Assembly: GCA_030620095.1 (NCBI GenBank)
Contig: JAUTXW010001615.1
Coordinates: 642,001-706,000 of the forward strand
From: Kuschelorhynchus macadamiae
Lineage: Eukaryota > Arthropoda > Insecta > Coleoptera > Curculionidae
Reading direction: 5' to 3'
DNA length: 64,000 nt
Under the pieces are notes generated by a model. The model was not told the DNA's origin, searched no databases, and was given only the letters and a program-made list of their open reading frames with translations. The translations under genes were made by a program, and so were the position numbers. Shown here piece after piece: positions 42,669 to 51,547 of this stretch. Position 1 is the stretch's first letter; every line of letters begins with the position of its first letter.

Positions 42669-42933
42669 TTAATCCAGTGGATATTGAGCGTCTTGTTTCT
42701 CCTACATACACTTCTACACAGGAACAAAGAATTTTATATACTCCCTCTGTTTGAAAAGCTATCATCTTTCGGAGATCGCAAACATTGCCCAATCTTCTTA
42801 TGCGTATTGAAGATTGTTCGTATGTTAGACCGCCTAATCGTCCTATTTTGTCTGTAGTACGATGTATATGAGGAGGAACAACATTACTTAACGGTGGCTT
42901 CTTACCATTCCTGAAGATGCCTCGTATAATCAA
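42669..42933 (-). pseudogene. PLE linker and GIY-YIG N-terminal part, in the palindrome loop
   Basis: The reverse frame reads KPPLSNVVPPHIHRTTDKIG, SSIRIRRLGNVCDLRKMIAF, QTEGVYKILCSCVEVYVGET, RRSISTGLNE. GVYKI.C...VYVGETRRS is the front of a GIY-YIG domain in a PLE. It breaks off at the palindrome arm. The continuation (NEHEQC..SAVAEH) is found at 41105-40990. Confidence 0.8.
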
Positions 42934-42949
42934 AGGCCAAATGTCGGAT
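42911..42949 (+). ncRNA. decayed hammerhead-like motif (family 2)
   Basis: CTGAAGA, T, GCCT....AGGC, then CAAATGTC instead of GAAACGTC, then GGATAG. Stem I is ATTC/GGAT with one G-U pair. Sequence to 43000 follows the copy at 13499-13597 closely. Confidence 0.45.
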
Positions 42950-43650
42950 AGTTATTCCAATTTGGTACGGTCTAATCCCAAGAACCATAATTTCTTAATT
43001 GACCAAAGCCGTGAAAGCTTCCTTTCTATGTGAGCTTAGACAATATTTTTTTAGAGACACAAACCTAGCATTTAAGAGGATATTGGAGTAGCTCTAAAAT
43101 GCTTTGACTTTTCAAGATATTATCTACCAACCAAAAAAAAAAATGTCCCGAGTATAAAAAATTATCGAAAAGTCATTGTTTTTTTATATTTTATAGTTTT
43201 TGGTTTTAAAAGGTTTATTTTTTTGTTTATTGAAAAATTTTAGACTTTTCGATATTATATTTAAATAAATGTTACTCTAAGTTTTCTCAAGAAAAATACA
43301 CCAGCTTTACTAAACGAAAACTCGTTTTTTGAGGTCAACCGCCACATTTTGTACTGGGCTGAACATCCAACTTCTTTGATATCCTGATGAAGTTTCTTAT
43401 CTGTGGCCCACATCGACCTGTCACATGTAATTTATCCGCAGCAGCAGAACCGATAATTAAAAATTCACTTCGATATCTTCCTAAGTTTCCTGAGTGTAAC
43501 ACTTTTGCTGTAATTTCAGATTGTAATTGAACGACTGTGTGCTTTATAAATTATTTTTCTATGTAATCTCTTTTTTATAGACAGTTAAGGTTAAAAGCCC
43601 TTGTACTTCTCATTCCACAGTTATTTTTTAGATAAACTGTAAAATTAAGA
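42950..43650. other. no gene seen; loop of the palindrome
   Basis: CTTAATTGACCAAAGCCGT at 42999 is the exact complement of the end of the Jockey ORF at 13467-13485. The rest is AT-rich. Confidence 0.45.
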
Positions 43651-43837
43651 ATAAATATGAAATATTAGCTCCTGCATATCACTAGCTTGGGGAGGTAATT
43701 TCAAAATACGCTTAGTCACTGATACAATTAATATTTGTTTGCGTGTTTATTGAAGCAGTAGTAGCATGACGCTACAGATTCATGTAATTTAGTGAAATTT
43801 TACCAATTGTCATAGATATTTTATCATGTCTTCAGTA

Positions 43838-43909
43838 GCCGTGATCGTCTAGTGGTTAGGACCCTACGTTGTGGCCGTAGTAACCCAGGTTCGAATCCTG
43901 GTCACGGCA
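43838..43909 (+). tRNA. tRNA-His: tRNA-His (anticodon GTG), second copy, divergent
   Basis: Identical in sequence to the minus-strand copy at 42406-42477, with all arms intact. TTTTTT at 43919-43924 follows as a Pol III terminator. The flanks are inverted copies too, so the gene was duplicated with its surroundings. Identity despite diverged flanks suggests recent copying, gene conversion or selection. Confidence 0.95.
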
Positions 43910-44793
43910 AGGCAAGACATTTTTTGGTTGGTTATAGAAAATATTTTTTTGTTAGTTCCTGTTTTACTTATACAGTTTAGTATATCCAAAAAAACTTAAT
44001 TAGTGAGCCAAGCCACAGTGCGAGCTTTTACTGAAGTGCCACAAAGATATCTTCTAAAAAGCACATAAAGTGATAGAGCTCACAAAATAGTGTCGCATGG
44101 CTGGAGTCATTAATAACTGCTGGTTTCGTTTTCACAAAATCAACGCAAGCGTTCCACAGAATTCGATGTTACTCTATTCCTTCTACCCATCAATGATCTT
44201 AGATTAGCATAGCTATATTTATGTTGACGATAATAGGCTTTACTATAACATACAATGTCCCGAATCTTTTTCAAAGACTAAACTGGTTGATTGTGGTAAA
44301 CTGACTTTATCTTTAACCTTCATAAAATGGTAGAATAATAAGCAAAGGTTCTTTATATATAACCTTGTCCAGTCATACAGTGTTTCCAGCATCCACGTCA
44401 TTCAGATGAATGATTAATGAATGATGCCTAGAAAAATGTGCAAAAGTTTCAAACCTGCACATAAAGACTTTGAAAAAAGAACGAAGTTTGGTTTTTTGCA
44501 AATAACTCAGAAACTATTAACATTTAAGACATTTTAATAAAGAATTCTTAAATAGGAAGACTTTTCTCAGAAAAAGTTATAATTTAGGAACTCTATCTCT
44601 GTTGTTAACAGTTTTAATTTAGGGCGACGAGGGCTAAGCCGTTAAGATGTCACAAAATCGGCCATAACAAGTAAAATAAATTAAACTATTAAGGGTTAAT
44701 TTAAAAAACCAAAAAAAAAAAATGTGATACTATCTAGACACTTAGAATTTATAATTCCCAAAATGATTTTATATATTTTTAAATATATTTCAG

Positions 44794-44955
44794 AGACAAA
44801 CCGGAAACTCCAGAACGGATTCGAATATACCTGGAGGACGACGAAAAACTTTTAGTCCCAAAAGATTCAAAAGTCGAGTATATTAGTCCAGTTATTGATA
44901 TTGACGAGGAAACTATTCTGGATAAACCTCCCTCATTTTCGACTTACATTACTAA
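44794..44955 (+). CDS. secreted-protein gene, exon 3 (acidic segment)
   Basis: The acceptor is AAATATATTTCAG and the donor is CTAA|GTAAGC. The first base completes a Gly codon from exon 2; the frame then reads DKPETPERIRIYLEDDEKLL, VPKDSKVEYISPVIDIDEET and ILDKPPSFSTYIT, ending with two bases that exon 4 completes to Lys. It is rich in acidic residues and proline with no stop. An in-frame TAA just after the AAG (44957) would make this a last exon, but the good donor, the phase fit and exon 4 argue against that. Unrecognised; likely extracellular. Confidence 0.65.
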
Positions 44956-45090
44956 GTAAGCTAGTCGTTTCCAGTAGCTGGTTTTCATTCACCATCCACT
45001 GTATAATAAAGCACTCCTTCTGAATCTTTTCTATCAGCACACATTTAGTCTATCTCATTTAACCATGCTCGAATGTGTTATTAAACTGTA

Positions 45091-45988
45091 CAGCGTGTAA
45101 CAAAAGTAAGCAAACGGCAAAATATCTTAGGTACCGCTTATCTGAATTTAATACAAATATGTACGTTTAGGTATTAAATTATGCTGGATCCAATGGCGAG
45201 TTTCGCATTGCTGCCAAGTTTACTGGTTTTTTGTTATGAACGGAAAATTATTTTTTTTAATAGAACACCCTATTACTTCTTTAAAATGTGCCTAAAATGC
45301 TCAATACTCTTTATTAAGACCACTATTTATGAAGGTTAACCGTTTTTGTGAAAGTAAAGGTCAAATTATCTTTTTTTTAAATATCTGCACAGAAAAGGTT
45401 ACTTGATATGTTTGAAAATGTCAATTTTGTTGATTTACAGAGACGGATCGTATAACTGAAATCTAAAGAATTGAGATTTTAATTATAATGGGTAATGGGG
45501 ATAGAATGCGAAACCTGCAGGATGTTTGTAACATTTTTAATGACAAATATCCTAAACTAAATCTATAAGTAAATTTAACAAAAAAAATCGTGAACCTGGA
45601 AAGATAAAATATGCTGTACCTTCTGGTAGACAAACTGACTTGTCAAACATATCAGGTAGTCTTTTGTGTGTAGGTATTTTAACAAGGTATTACATTACAT
45701 TATAGATATAAGACCCTTATTTTCGCAAAAACTGTTGACTTTCATAAAAAGTGCTTCTAATAAAATATACTAAGGATTTTACGTAGATTTTAAAAAAGTA
45801 ATATAATATCGAGTGTTCCATTAAAATGTTTTTTTCCTTTTATAACAGAAAAACGATAAACTTGGCAGGAATGCGGAACTCGCCGTTGGATCCGGCATAG
45901 CTTTATACTTAAGTGTACATATTTTCATTAAATTCAGGTAAGCAGTAGGTGAGATATTTCGCCGTTTCCTTACTTTTGTTACGTCCTG
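45091..45988. mobile_element. mariner-derived element with ~190-bp inverted repeats and TA duplication
   Basis: CAGCGTGTAACAAAAGTAAG at 45091 is matched inverted by CTTACTTTTGTTACGTCCTG ending at 45988, with TA on both sides (45089-45090 and 45989-45990). Similarity continues inward to about 45280 and 45800. The interior includes NLQDVCNIFNDKYPKLNL (plus, about 45503-45560), like the N-terminal DNA-binding helix of a mariner-type transposase. The rest of the gene is deleted. It lies in intron 3. Confidence 0.75.
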
Positions 45989-46188
45989 TATAGGACGTTT
46001 CGAACATTTTGCCATGAAGGTTTTTAATTATTTGATTTAGTAGTTAGGGGTTATAAACGTCGTATAACGGCCCTTTAATATTACACTGCATGCTTTGAAA
46101 ACACCTCTAGCACATTTTTTCTAAGCGAAAATTTTAGCTGTTTTCATATATCAATGTTTTTCAATTCTTGTGGAGGGTATTCCAAGAC

Positions 46189-46191
<3 letters not shown>

Positions 46192-46232
<41 letters not shown>
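46192..46232. repeat. (TA)n microsatellite
   Basis: About 20 TA units directly before the LINE tail. Confidence 0.93.
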
Positions 46233-46235
<3 letters not shown>

Positions 46236-46256
46236 CAAAGGCATTTATCTCCATTC

Positions 46257-46638
46257 CTATGAAGAAGAGGATAACAGAAAGTCTGTTAAATATGAACAGA
46301 ATTAAGCTCAAAAGAGCAGTAGGCCTATACACTGGCCATTGGACATCACATGCACAGGATGGGGCTTGAAGACGAATCCGAGTGCCGCCTATGTATGGAG
46401 GATGACGAGACAGCCAGACATGTGCTATGTGAATGCCCGGCAGCTGCCAGGATCAGGTTCTTTATTTTCGGTACAGATATTCTGCTGCCTGAGGACTTGA
46501 AAAATACCTCCCCAAAGGCAATAATAAGACTCATTGAGGACCTAGAGTTGCTCATATAGGTGTGAGCCACAATAGACCACAGAGTCGCAGTGGAGGGTCG
46601 GTTTGATCCACTCACTTTTAACCTAACCTAACCTAACC
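46257..46638 (+). pseudogene. LINE C-terminus with CCHC motif and (CCTAA)n tail
   Basis: The open frame reads KRITESLLNMNRIKLKRAVG, LYTGHWTSHAHRMGLEDESE, CRLCMEDDETARHVLCEC, PEDLKNTSPKAIIRLIEDLE and LLI, then stops at 46559. C-x2-C-x8-H-x4-C is the C-terminal finger of LINE ORF2. About 60 nt of 3' UTR end in AACCTAACCTAACCTAACC at 46620-46638, identical to the insect telomere repeat TTAGG read backwards. R1-clade LINEs of the TRAS/SART type sit in such repeats, but the RT needed to place this one is missing. Confidence 0.7.
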
Positions 46639-47002
46639 ATATATATAGGGTGATTAACTATTTCAACCTTTATATTTCTCCTTAGACAATAACTAAAAGT
46701 AAGTAAAGCGTTTTCAAGACAATCTACAAGGGTGTAAAGATCCTGATTTTTCTCATATCTAACAATAAGGAATAAAGAAATAAAAAACTTTTAATACGAA
46801 ATTTGTAGAGATAATTCCAATTTGAGGAAAAATTTAATTAAAAAAGTATAGAATTAAAAAATATATGAATAAACAATCATTAATTTATATACAATACCAT
46901 AACATAACATAAAATTCTAGGCCAACTTGGTAACAGACCTATCCTACATAATGATGCAGATATTTTTAAACAAGCTTTATATATTCATTGTTCGTAGAAA
47001 CA

Positions 47003-47385
47003 TTTCTGGTGTTAAATTTTAATCAAAAACATCTGATTATAGAGTTTAAAAAATATGACAAAATGAATAAAAAAATTATTAATTTAAATGCAATATCCTG
47101 TATTTTATTAGATTTTTTAACATAATGCAAACTTGATAATATAATATACCCTATGATTATTCTGAATTATTTTCGAGATATTCACATATAAAAATTGTAT
47201 GTATTTCTCACTTTGTGAGGTTATTGTAAGAATTCAACTCTTTTAGAGAGAGAGTTCAAAAATGTAATAAAATACAGGGTGTTGTATTTAAATTAACGTT
47301 TTTTATTCATTTTGTCATATTTTTTAATTCGACAGCAACTGTTTTTTTATTAAAAATTTTGTAACATCAGAAATATCTTTATATG
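47003..47385. repeat. inverted-repeat element (~115-bp arms)
   Basis: AAAAATATGACAAAATGAAT at about 47049 with AATATCCTGTATTTTATTA at 47091 is matched inverted by ATAAAATACAGGGTGTTGTA (47265) and ATTCATTTTGTCATATTTTT (47301). Arms about 47003-47110 and 47265-47385. Non-coding. Confidence 0.55.
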
Positions 47386-48470
47386 TTTCGTATTTACAGT
47401 TTTTTCTTATTTATAAATAAGATATAAAACCTATTAAAGATATGTAGATCACCCAGTATAAAAATACTGTTTTTTTGCCACACCCTGTAATTTTACGGAA
47501 ATGTCAGTTTTTTTAAGCCTTGGAAAATCGGCTTTAAAAAACGTCTTAAGTATAATTAAATAATTTAATGTCAAATAATATTTCGTTGATGAAGTTGGAA
47601 AATTCGGATGATTACTTTTAAAGATATCAGTGAAAAATCGAAAATCTTATTTTCCTCTTTATTTTTTTCAGGCTGTATTTGAAGAGATATTATAAAATAA
47701 ATTTTAGATCTTCTAGTTCTCCACTTCTACAAGATGGTGTACTCAGATTTAAAATCCTACTTTTCGTCTTCGACATCTTATCATCAACTTCATTTTTTTA
47801 AACACGGAGCTGGATTTTTAAATCATTTTTAACAAGCCCTTGACCTCCAAAAATCAATTATATAAATACACTCATACATTTAGAGTTTTTAAAATTTTCC
47901 TTTGTGAATTTGGTAAAATTCTCGTTATCTGTCCCTTTCTAACACATTGATTCTTACGGAAAAATCTTTAATTTTCTGTTGAAATATTAAGATTGGTTTT
48001 GGGACGTCGAACGGTTGTTAAAATAAAATTAAAAAATTATGTTGTAATACCATTTCAATTGCAGTAGGAAGAAGTGCATAAATTGAAAAACATGGAAATA
48101 TGGGAACAGCTAATGTATTAGCTTGTGTTCAACCAATCTTAAATTAATTTCTTTACGCTCTGTATGTTCTATGCAGTGTTGGTATTATTAACTATATAAA
48201 AATAAATGCTAAGTTATAATTTGCTCAAAAAAAAATGATGCAGCTGAAAAGTTACGTGTTAATAATTGAAAAGAAATTAAATTAAAAAGTTGATTTTTTG
48301 AAAAAATTCCCACAATATTCAAAAATAGCTGAAACTGTTTTTACAATTTTATTAAGGATTATTTTAATATAGCAACCAAAAAATAAAAATTGTTTTTGTT
48401 AATCTTTGGGAGCAACCAAAATTTAAAAAAAATAGGTCCTAACACTGGAACCTGTGGTGGAAGATAGATC
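47386..48470. other. no gene seen
   Basis: AT-rich. ACACCCTGTAATTT at about 47482 resembles a mariner end. Confidence 0.35.
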
Positions 48471-48514
48471 AAAATACAAGAGTTCTAACCACACTACACC
48501 ACAACTTGTTACGT

Positions 48515-48557
48515 TCTGGACGCGCGTTTCGCTAACCAAGTTAGCATCATCAGCAGA
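48515..48557 (-). ncRNA. type I hammerhead ribozyme motif (PLE-B 3' end, minus copy)
   Basis: The reverse complement is the same unit as at 50880: stem I TCTG/CAGA, CTGATGA, extra T, stem II GCTAAC/GTTAGC, GAAAC, GCGC, GTC. It lies about 55 nt downstream of the stop codon of the PLE frame (48612), within the terminal repeat. Confidence 0.75.
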
Positions 48558-48611
48558 TGATATAAACTAAAGTAACGTATCCTAACCGAGACTATTTATA
48601 GGTAAATGTGG

Positions 48612-49802
48612 TCACACTTGGTTGCACCCGACTGCACCGTTGTCAAGTAAACAATAGAGAGGACTATAGGGAATAGGCCCTCTGTCTTTATTTAGTGCTT
48701 TCTTACCACATTTAACTATTTCTATACTCTCAAATGCATCCAATAATCTATTATTAGATACATTTTTAATCAACTTAAGATTATTTATTCCTATTCGGTG
48801 ATTGTTTTCCAAAGCATGTTGGGCAACGCTTGACTTTTCTGTTCTTCCGTATCTTAAATGTGCCATGTGTTCTTTAAAACGAATGTTTATGGAGCGTTTA
48901 GTTTGCCCAACATATTTTAGATCACAGTCATTACAGCTAATTTCATAGATGCCACTCCTCTCCCTCAAGTCGACTTTGTCTTTGGGGTTTCCAAGGAGAT
49001 TTTTCAAACTATTCTCCGTTTTGTAGTACTCTAAAACCTACGTTTTTAAATACTTTTTCTAGACCTCTCGTATATCTGGGATCATATGGGATTACTATGA
49101 ATTTATTGGAAGCCTCAGGTATTTGAAGAGAAGTGGCATCTTTTAACATTTTCTTATGCTTATGTCTATTTACTAGTTTATGTACAAAATTATCATTATA
49201 TCCATTACTTTTAGCTATATTTTTAATCCGATTCATTTCATTGTTAAAACGTTCTTTACTTAGTGGAAAATTGACTAACCTGTGAGTTAAGAAATGGAAT
49301 ACTGCCATTTTGTGTTGACGGCAATGAAATGAGTCGGATGTTATATATCTATCAGTATTAGTAAATTTCCTATAAATATCAAATTCTAATTTATCGTTAT
49401 TTCTAATAACTAACGTGTAGAGAAAAAGTAATTGCCCATTGTTCTCCTTTTCGTACGTAAAATTAATGGAAGGATATTTATTGTTTAATGTTTCTAAGAA
49501 AGTGTCCACATTTTCTGTTTTAGTATCAAAAATAGCAAATATATCGTCTACGTATCTATACCACACCCTTGGGAAATACTTGAGTTCTTTTTTGAATTGG
49601 GTTTCTAATCTGCCCATAAACAAATTTGCAAGGAACGGAGATAAGCAATTGCCCATCGCAGTCCTCCTCTCTAGTTGTTTATAATATTTATTGTTGTACT
49701 GAAAAAAATTTTGATTCATACATAATTTTGTGAGAAGTAAATACCCATCAATAATTTCTTTCTTCAAATTATTGATTTCAAGTAGTTCCTTTAGTTGTTT
49801 CA
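48612..49802 (-). pseudogene. Penelope-like element B, minus copy: RT core plus GIY-YIG
   Basis: The frame from 49802 gives KELLEINNLKKEIIDGYLLL, QLERRTAMGNCLSPFLANLF, WYRYVDDIFAIFDTKT (catalytic YVDD), INFTYEKENNGQLLFLYTLV, FDIYRKFTNTDRYITSDSFH, HRLVNFPLSKERFNNEMNRI and YDPRYTRGLEKVFKNVGFRV. A two-base loss then shifts it to LKNLLGNPKDKVDLRERSGI, YEISCNDCDLKYVGQTKRSI, RFKEHMAHLR, SVAQHALENNH, LLDAFESIEIVK and ends GAVGCNQV. The RT palm C-half and the full GIY-YIG domain are present. The N-terminal part is cut at the junction with the inverted copy. Confidence 0.92.
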
Positions 49803-50825
49803 GCCGTTGGATCACCAACGTACAATATTTCAAAATGGTTAGTAGAAGAATTCGGCAAATTAAATATCTCGTATGATAACTTTGAGGTTATTAACTCGTT
49901 AGAATTCTTAGATAAAATTAAGAATGTTCACTTAAAAGAAGGTGAAATTTTAATATCTTTTGATGTAAGCTCATTGTTTCCTAGTGTACCCATACCACTA
50001 GCTTTAGAGTACCTAAAGGAACTACTTGAAATCAATAATTTGAAGAAAGAAATTATTGATGAGTATTTACTTCTCACAAAATTATGTATGAATCAAAATT
50101 TTTTTCAGTTCAACAATAAATATTATATGGCAGTATTCCATTTCTTAACTCACAGGTTAGTCAATTTTCCACTAAGTAAAGAACGTTTTAACAATGAAAT
50201 GAATCGGATTAAAAATATAGCTAAAAGTAAAGGATATAATGATAATTTTGTACATAAACTAGTAAATAGACATAAGCATAAGAAAATGTTAAAAGATGCC
50301 ACTTCTCTTCAAATACCTGAGGCTTTCAATAAATTCATAGTAATCCCATATGATCCCAGATATACGAGAGGTCTAGAAAAGGTATTTAAAAACGTAGGTT
50401 TTAGAGTAGCCTACAAAACGGAGAATAGTTTGAAAAATCTCCTTGGAAACCCCAAAGACAAAGTCGACTTGAGGGAGAGGAGTGGCACCTATGAAATTAG
50501 CTGTAATGACTGTGATCTAAAATATGTTGGGCAAACTAAACGCTCCATAAACATTCGATTTAAAGAACACATGGCACATTTAAGATGCGGAAGAACAGAA
50601 AAGTCAAGCGTTGCCCAACATGTTTTGGAAAACAATCACCGAATAGGAATAAATAATCTTAAGTTGATTAAAAATGTATCTAATAATAGATTATTGGATG
50701 CATTTGAGAGTATAGAAATAGTTAAATGTGGTAAGAAAGCACTAAATAAAGACAGAGGGCCTATTCCCTATAGTCCCCTCTATTGTTTACTTGACAACGG
50801 TGCAGTCGGGTGCAACCAAGTGTGA
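49803..50825 (+). CDS. Penelope-like element B, plus copy: open frame lacking the YVDD core
   Basis: 341 codons are open without interruption: AVGSPTYNISKWLVEEFGKL, ISFDVSSLFPSVPIPLALEY, LKELLEINNLKKEIIDEYLL, NQNFFQFNNKYY, then directly MAVFHFLTHRLVNFPLSKER. The minus copy shows that about 125 residues containing TAMGNCLSP and WYRYVDDIF have been removed in frame. After that come IPYDPRYTRGLEKVFKNVGF, VAYKTENSLKNLLGNPKDKV, RSGTYEISCNDCDLKYVGQT, RFKEHMAHLR, DAFESIEIVKCGKKALNKDR and NGAVGCNQV. The endonuclease is whole, the RT cannot work. The true start lies upstream of the junction. Confidence 0.9.
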   Translation, partial: AVGSPTYNISKWLVEEFGKLNISYDNFEVINSLEFLDKIKNVHLKEGEILISFDVSSLFPSVPIPLALEYLKELLEINNLKKEIIDEYLLLTKLCMNQNFFQFNNKYYMAVFHFLTHRLVNFPLSKERFNNEMNRIKNIAKSKGYNDNFVHKLVNRHKHKKMLKDATSLQIPEAFNKFIVIPYDPRYTRGLEKVFKNVGFRVAYKTENSLKNLLGNPKDKVDLRERSGTYEISCNDCDLKYVGQTKRSINIRFKEHMAHLRCGRTEKSSVAQHVLENNHRIGINNLKLIKNVSNNRLLDAFESIEIVKCGKKALNKDRGPIPYSPLYCLLDNGAVGCNQV

Positions 50826-50968
50826 CCACATTTACCTATAAATAGTCTCGGTTAGGATACGTTACTTTAGTTTATATCATCTGCTGATGATGCTAACTTG
50901 GTTAGCGAAACGCGCGTCCAGAACGTAACAAGTTGTGGTGTAGTGTGGTTAGAACTCTTGTATGTTGA
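50826..50968 (+). mobile_element. PLE-B 3' terminal repeat
   Basis: From the stop codon through CACATTTACCTATAAATAG and the ribozyme to CTCTTGTATGTTGATC. It matches 48474-48611 inverted. Confidence 0.8.
50880..50922 (+). ncRNA. type I hammerhead ribozyme motif (PLE-B 3' end, plus copy)
   Basis: Stem I TCTG (50880-50883)/CAGA (50919-50922), core CTGATGA (50884-50890), extra T, stem II GCTAAC/GTTAGC, GAAAC, GCGC, GTC with cleavage predicted after 50918. The 8-nt helix III segment ACGCGCGT is its own reverse complement, so two copies could pair into a dimer. GTTAC upstream and GTAAC downstream could extend stem I beyond a large bulge. Confidence 0.77.
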
Positions 50969-51547
50969 TCTAAAAAAAAATAAGTAAGTAACATGTTTGC
51001 GTAAAGCGATTCTCTCGCAACAGACGTGCGAAAACCATGTCTTGATATCTCGTTTCTTTAGGTAAATATTCACTTTCAAAAATACACTAAACTTTCTGAT
51101 TATCTGTTTCATTTGTCTAGGAGTTTATTTAATTTTATTTGAGACATGCAGTTCATGTATCTATAAACCTATTACACAAAGCACATTCATACATCCATCC
51201 TTGTATTTGCTTTAAATTAACTTATCGCTTACCTGACCTGTGGTTAAAGAATTTATGTACATTTTTATAAATGCCCGACTTATGACGGACGAGTTGAAAG
51301 AACACTGTCAAAATACGTCAGTGGTACGATTACAATTTAAATATTAAAACCTGTTTGCTGAAGTAAAGGGTACGCCATGATGAAGTGACACATTCGGAAG
51401 TCTAATAATTCTGCAAGGAAAAGGATAAAATAAACTTCTAGGTTTATTGGATAGAAAAACTCAAAAAAAGTTTTTTCTTCAATGCAGTGCCTGTAAAAAT
51501 ATACAGGGTGTACCAAAATTTATTCATTTTTTCTAAATAAATTTTAT
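50969..51547. other. no gene seen
   Basis: AT-rich spacer. ATATACAGGGTGTACC at 51500 resembles a mariner-type end. Confidence 0.35.

Larger units (their letters stand above)
41401..44742. repeat. 3.3-kb palindrome with a tRNA-His gene in each arm
   Basis: The outer edge GTGTCTAGATAGTATCACA (41401) is matched exactly inverted at 44724-44742 and the arms run inward to ATATTTCATATTTATT (about 42668) and AATAAATATGAAATAT (about 43651). The left arm is longer because of about 170 bp near 41745-41860 that the right arm lacks. The loop of about 980 bp holds PLE sequence. The right edge lies about 50 bp before exon 3 of the host gene. Confidence 0.88.

Noticed and set aside
43336..43520. Possible coding stretch in the palindrome loop
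   Set aside because: Slightly higher GC but all frames are broken and no domain is readable.
44957..44959. In-frame TAA that could make exon 3 the last exon
   Set aside because: CTAA|GTAAGC is a good donor, and splicing to exon 4 is exactly in phase and gives a continuous protein-like sequence. The TAA is then part of the donor.
46346..46615. 89-codon minus-strand frame (serine-rich)
   Set aside because: It is the antisense shadow of the LINE C-terminus on the plus strand, which carries the CCHC motif.
49439..49684. Plus-strand frame inside the minus PLE-B copy
   Set aside because: It is the antisense shadow of the reverse transcriptase.
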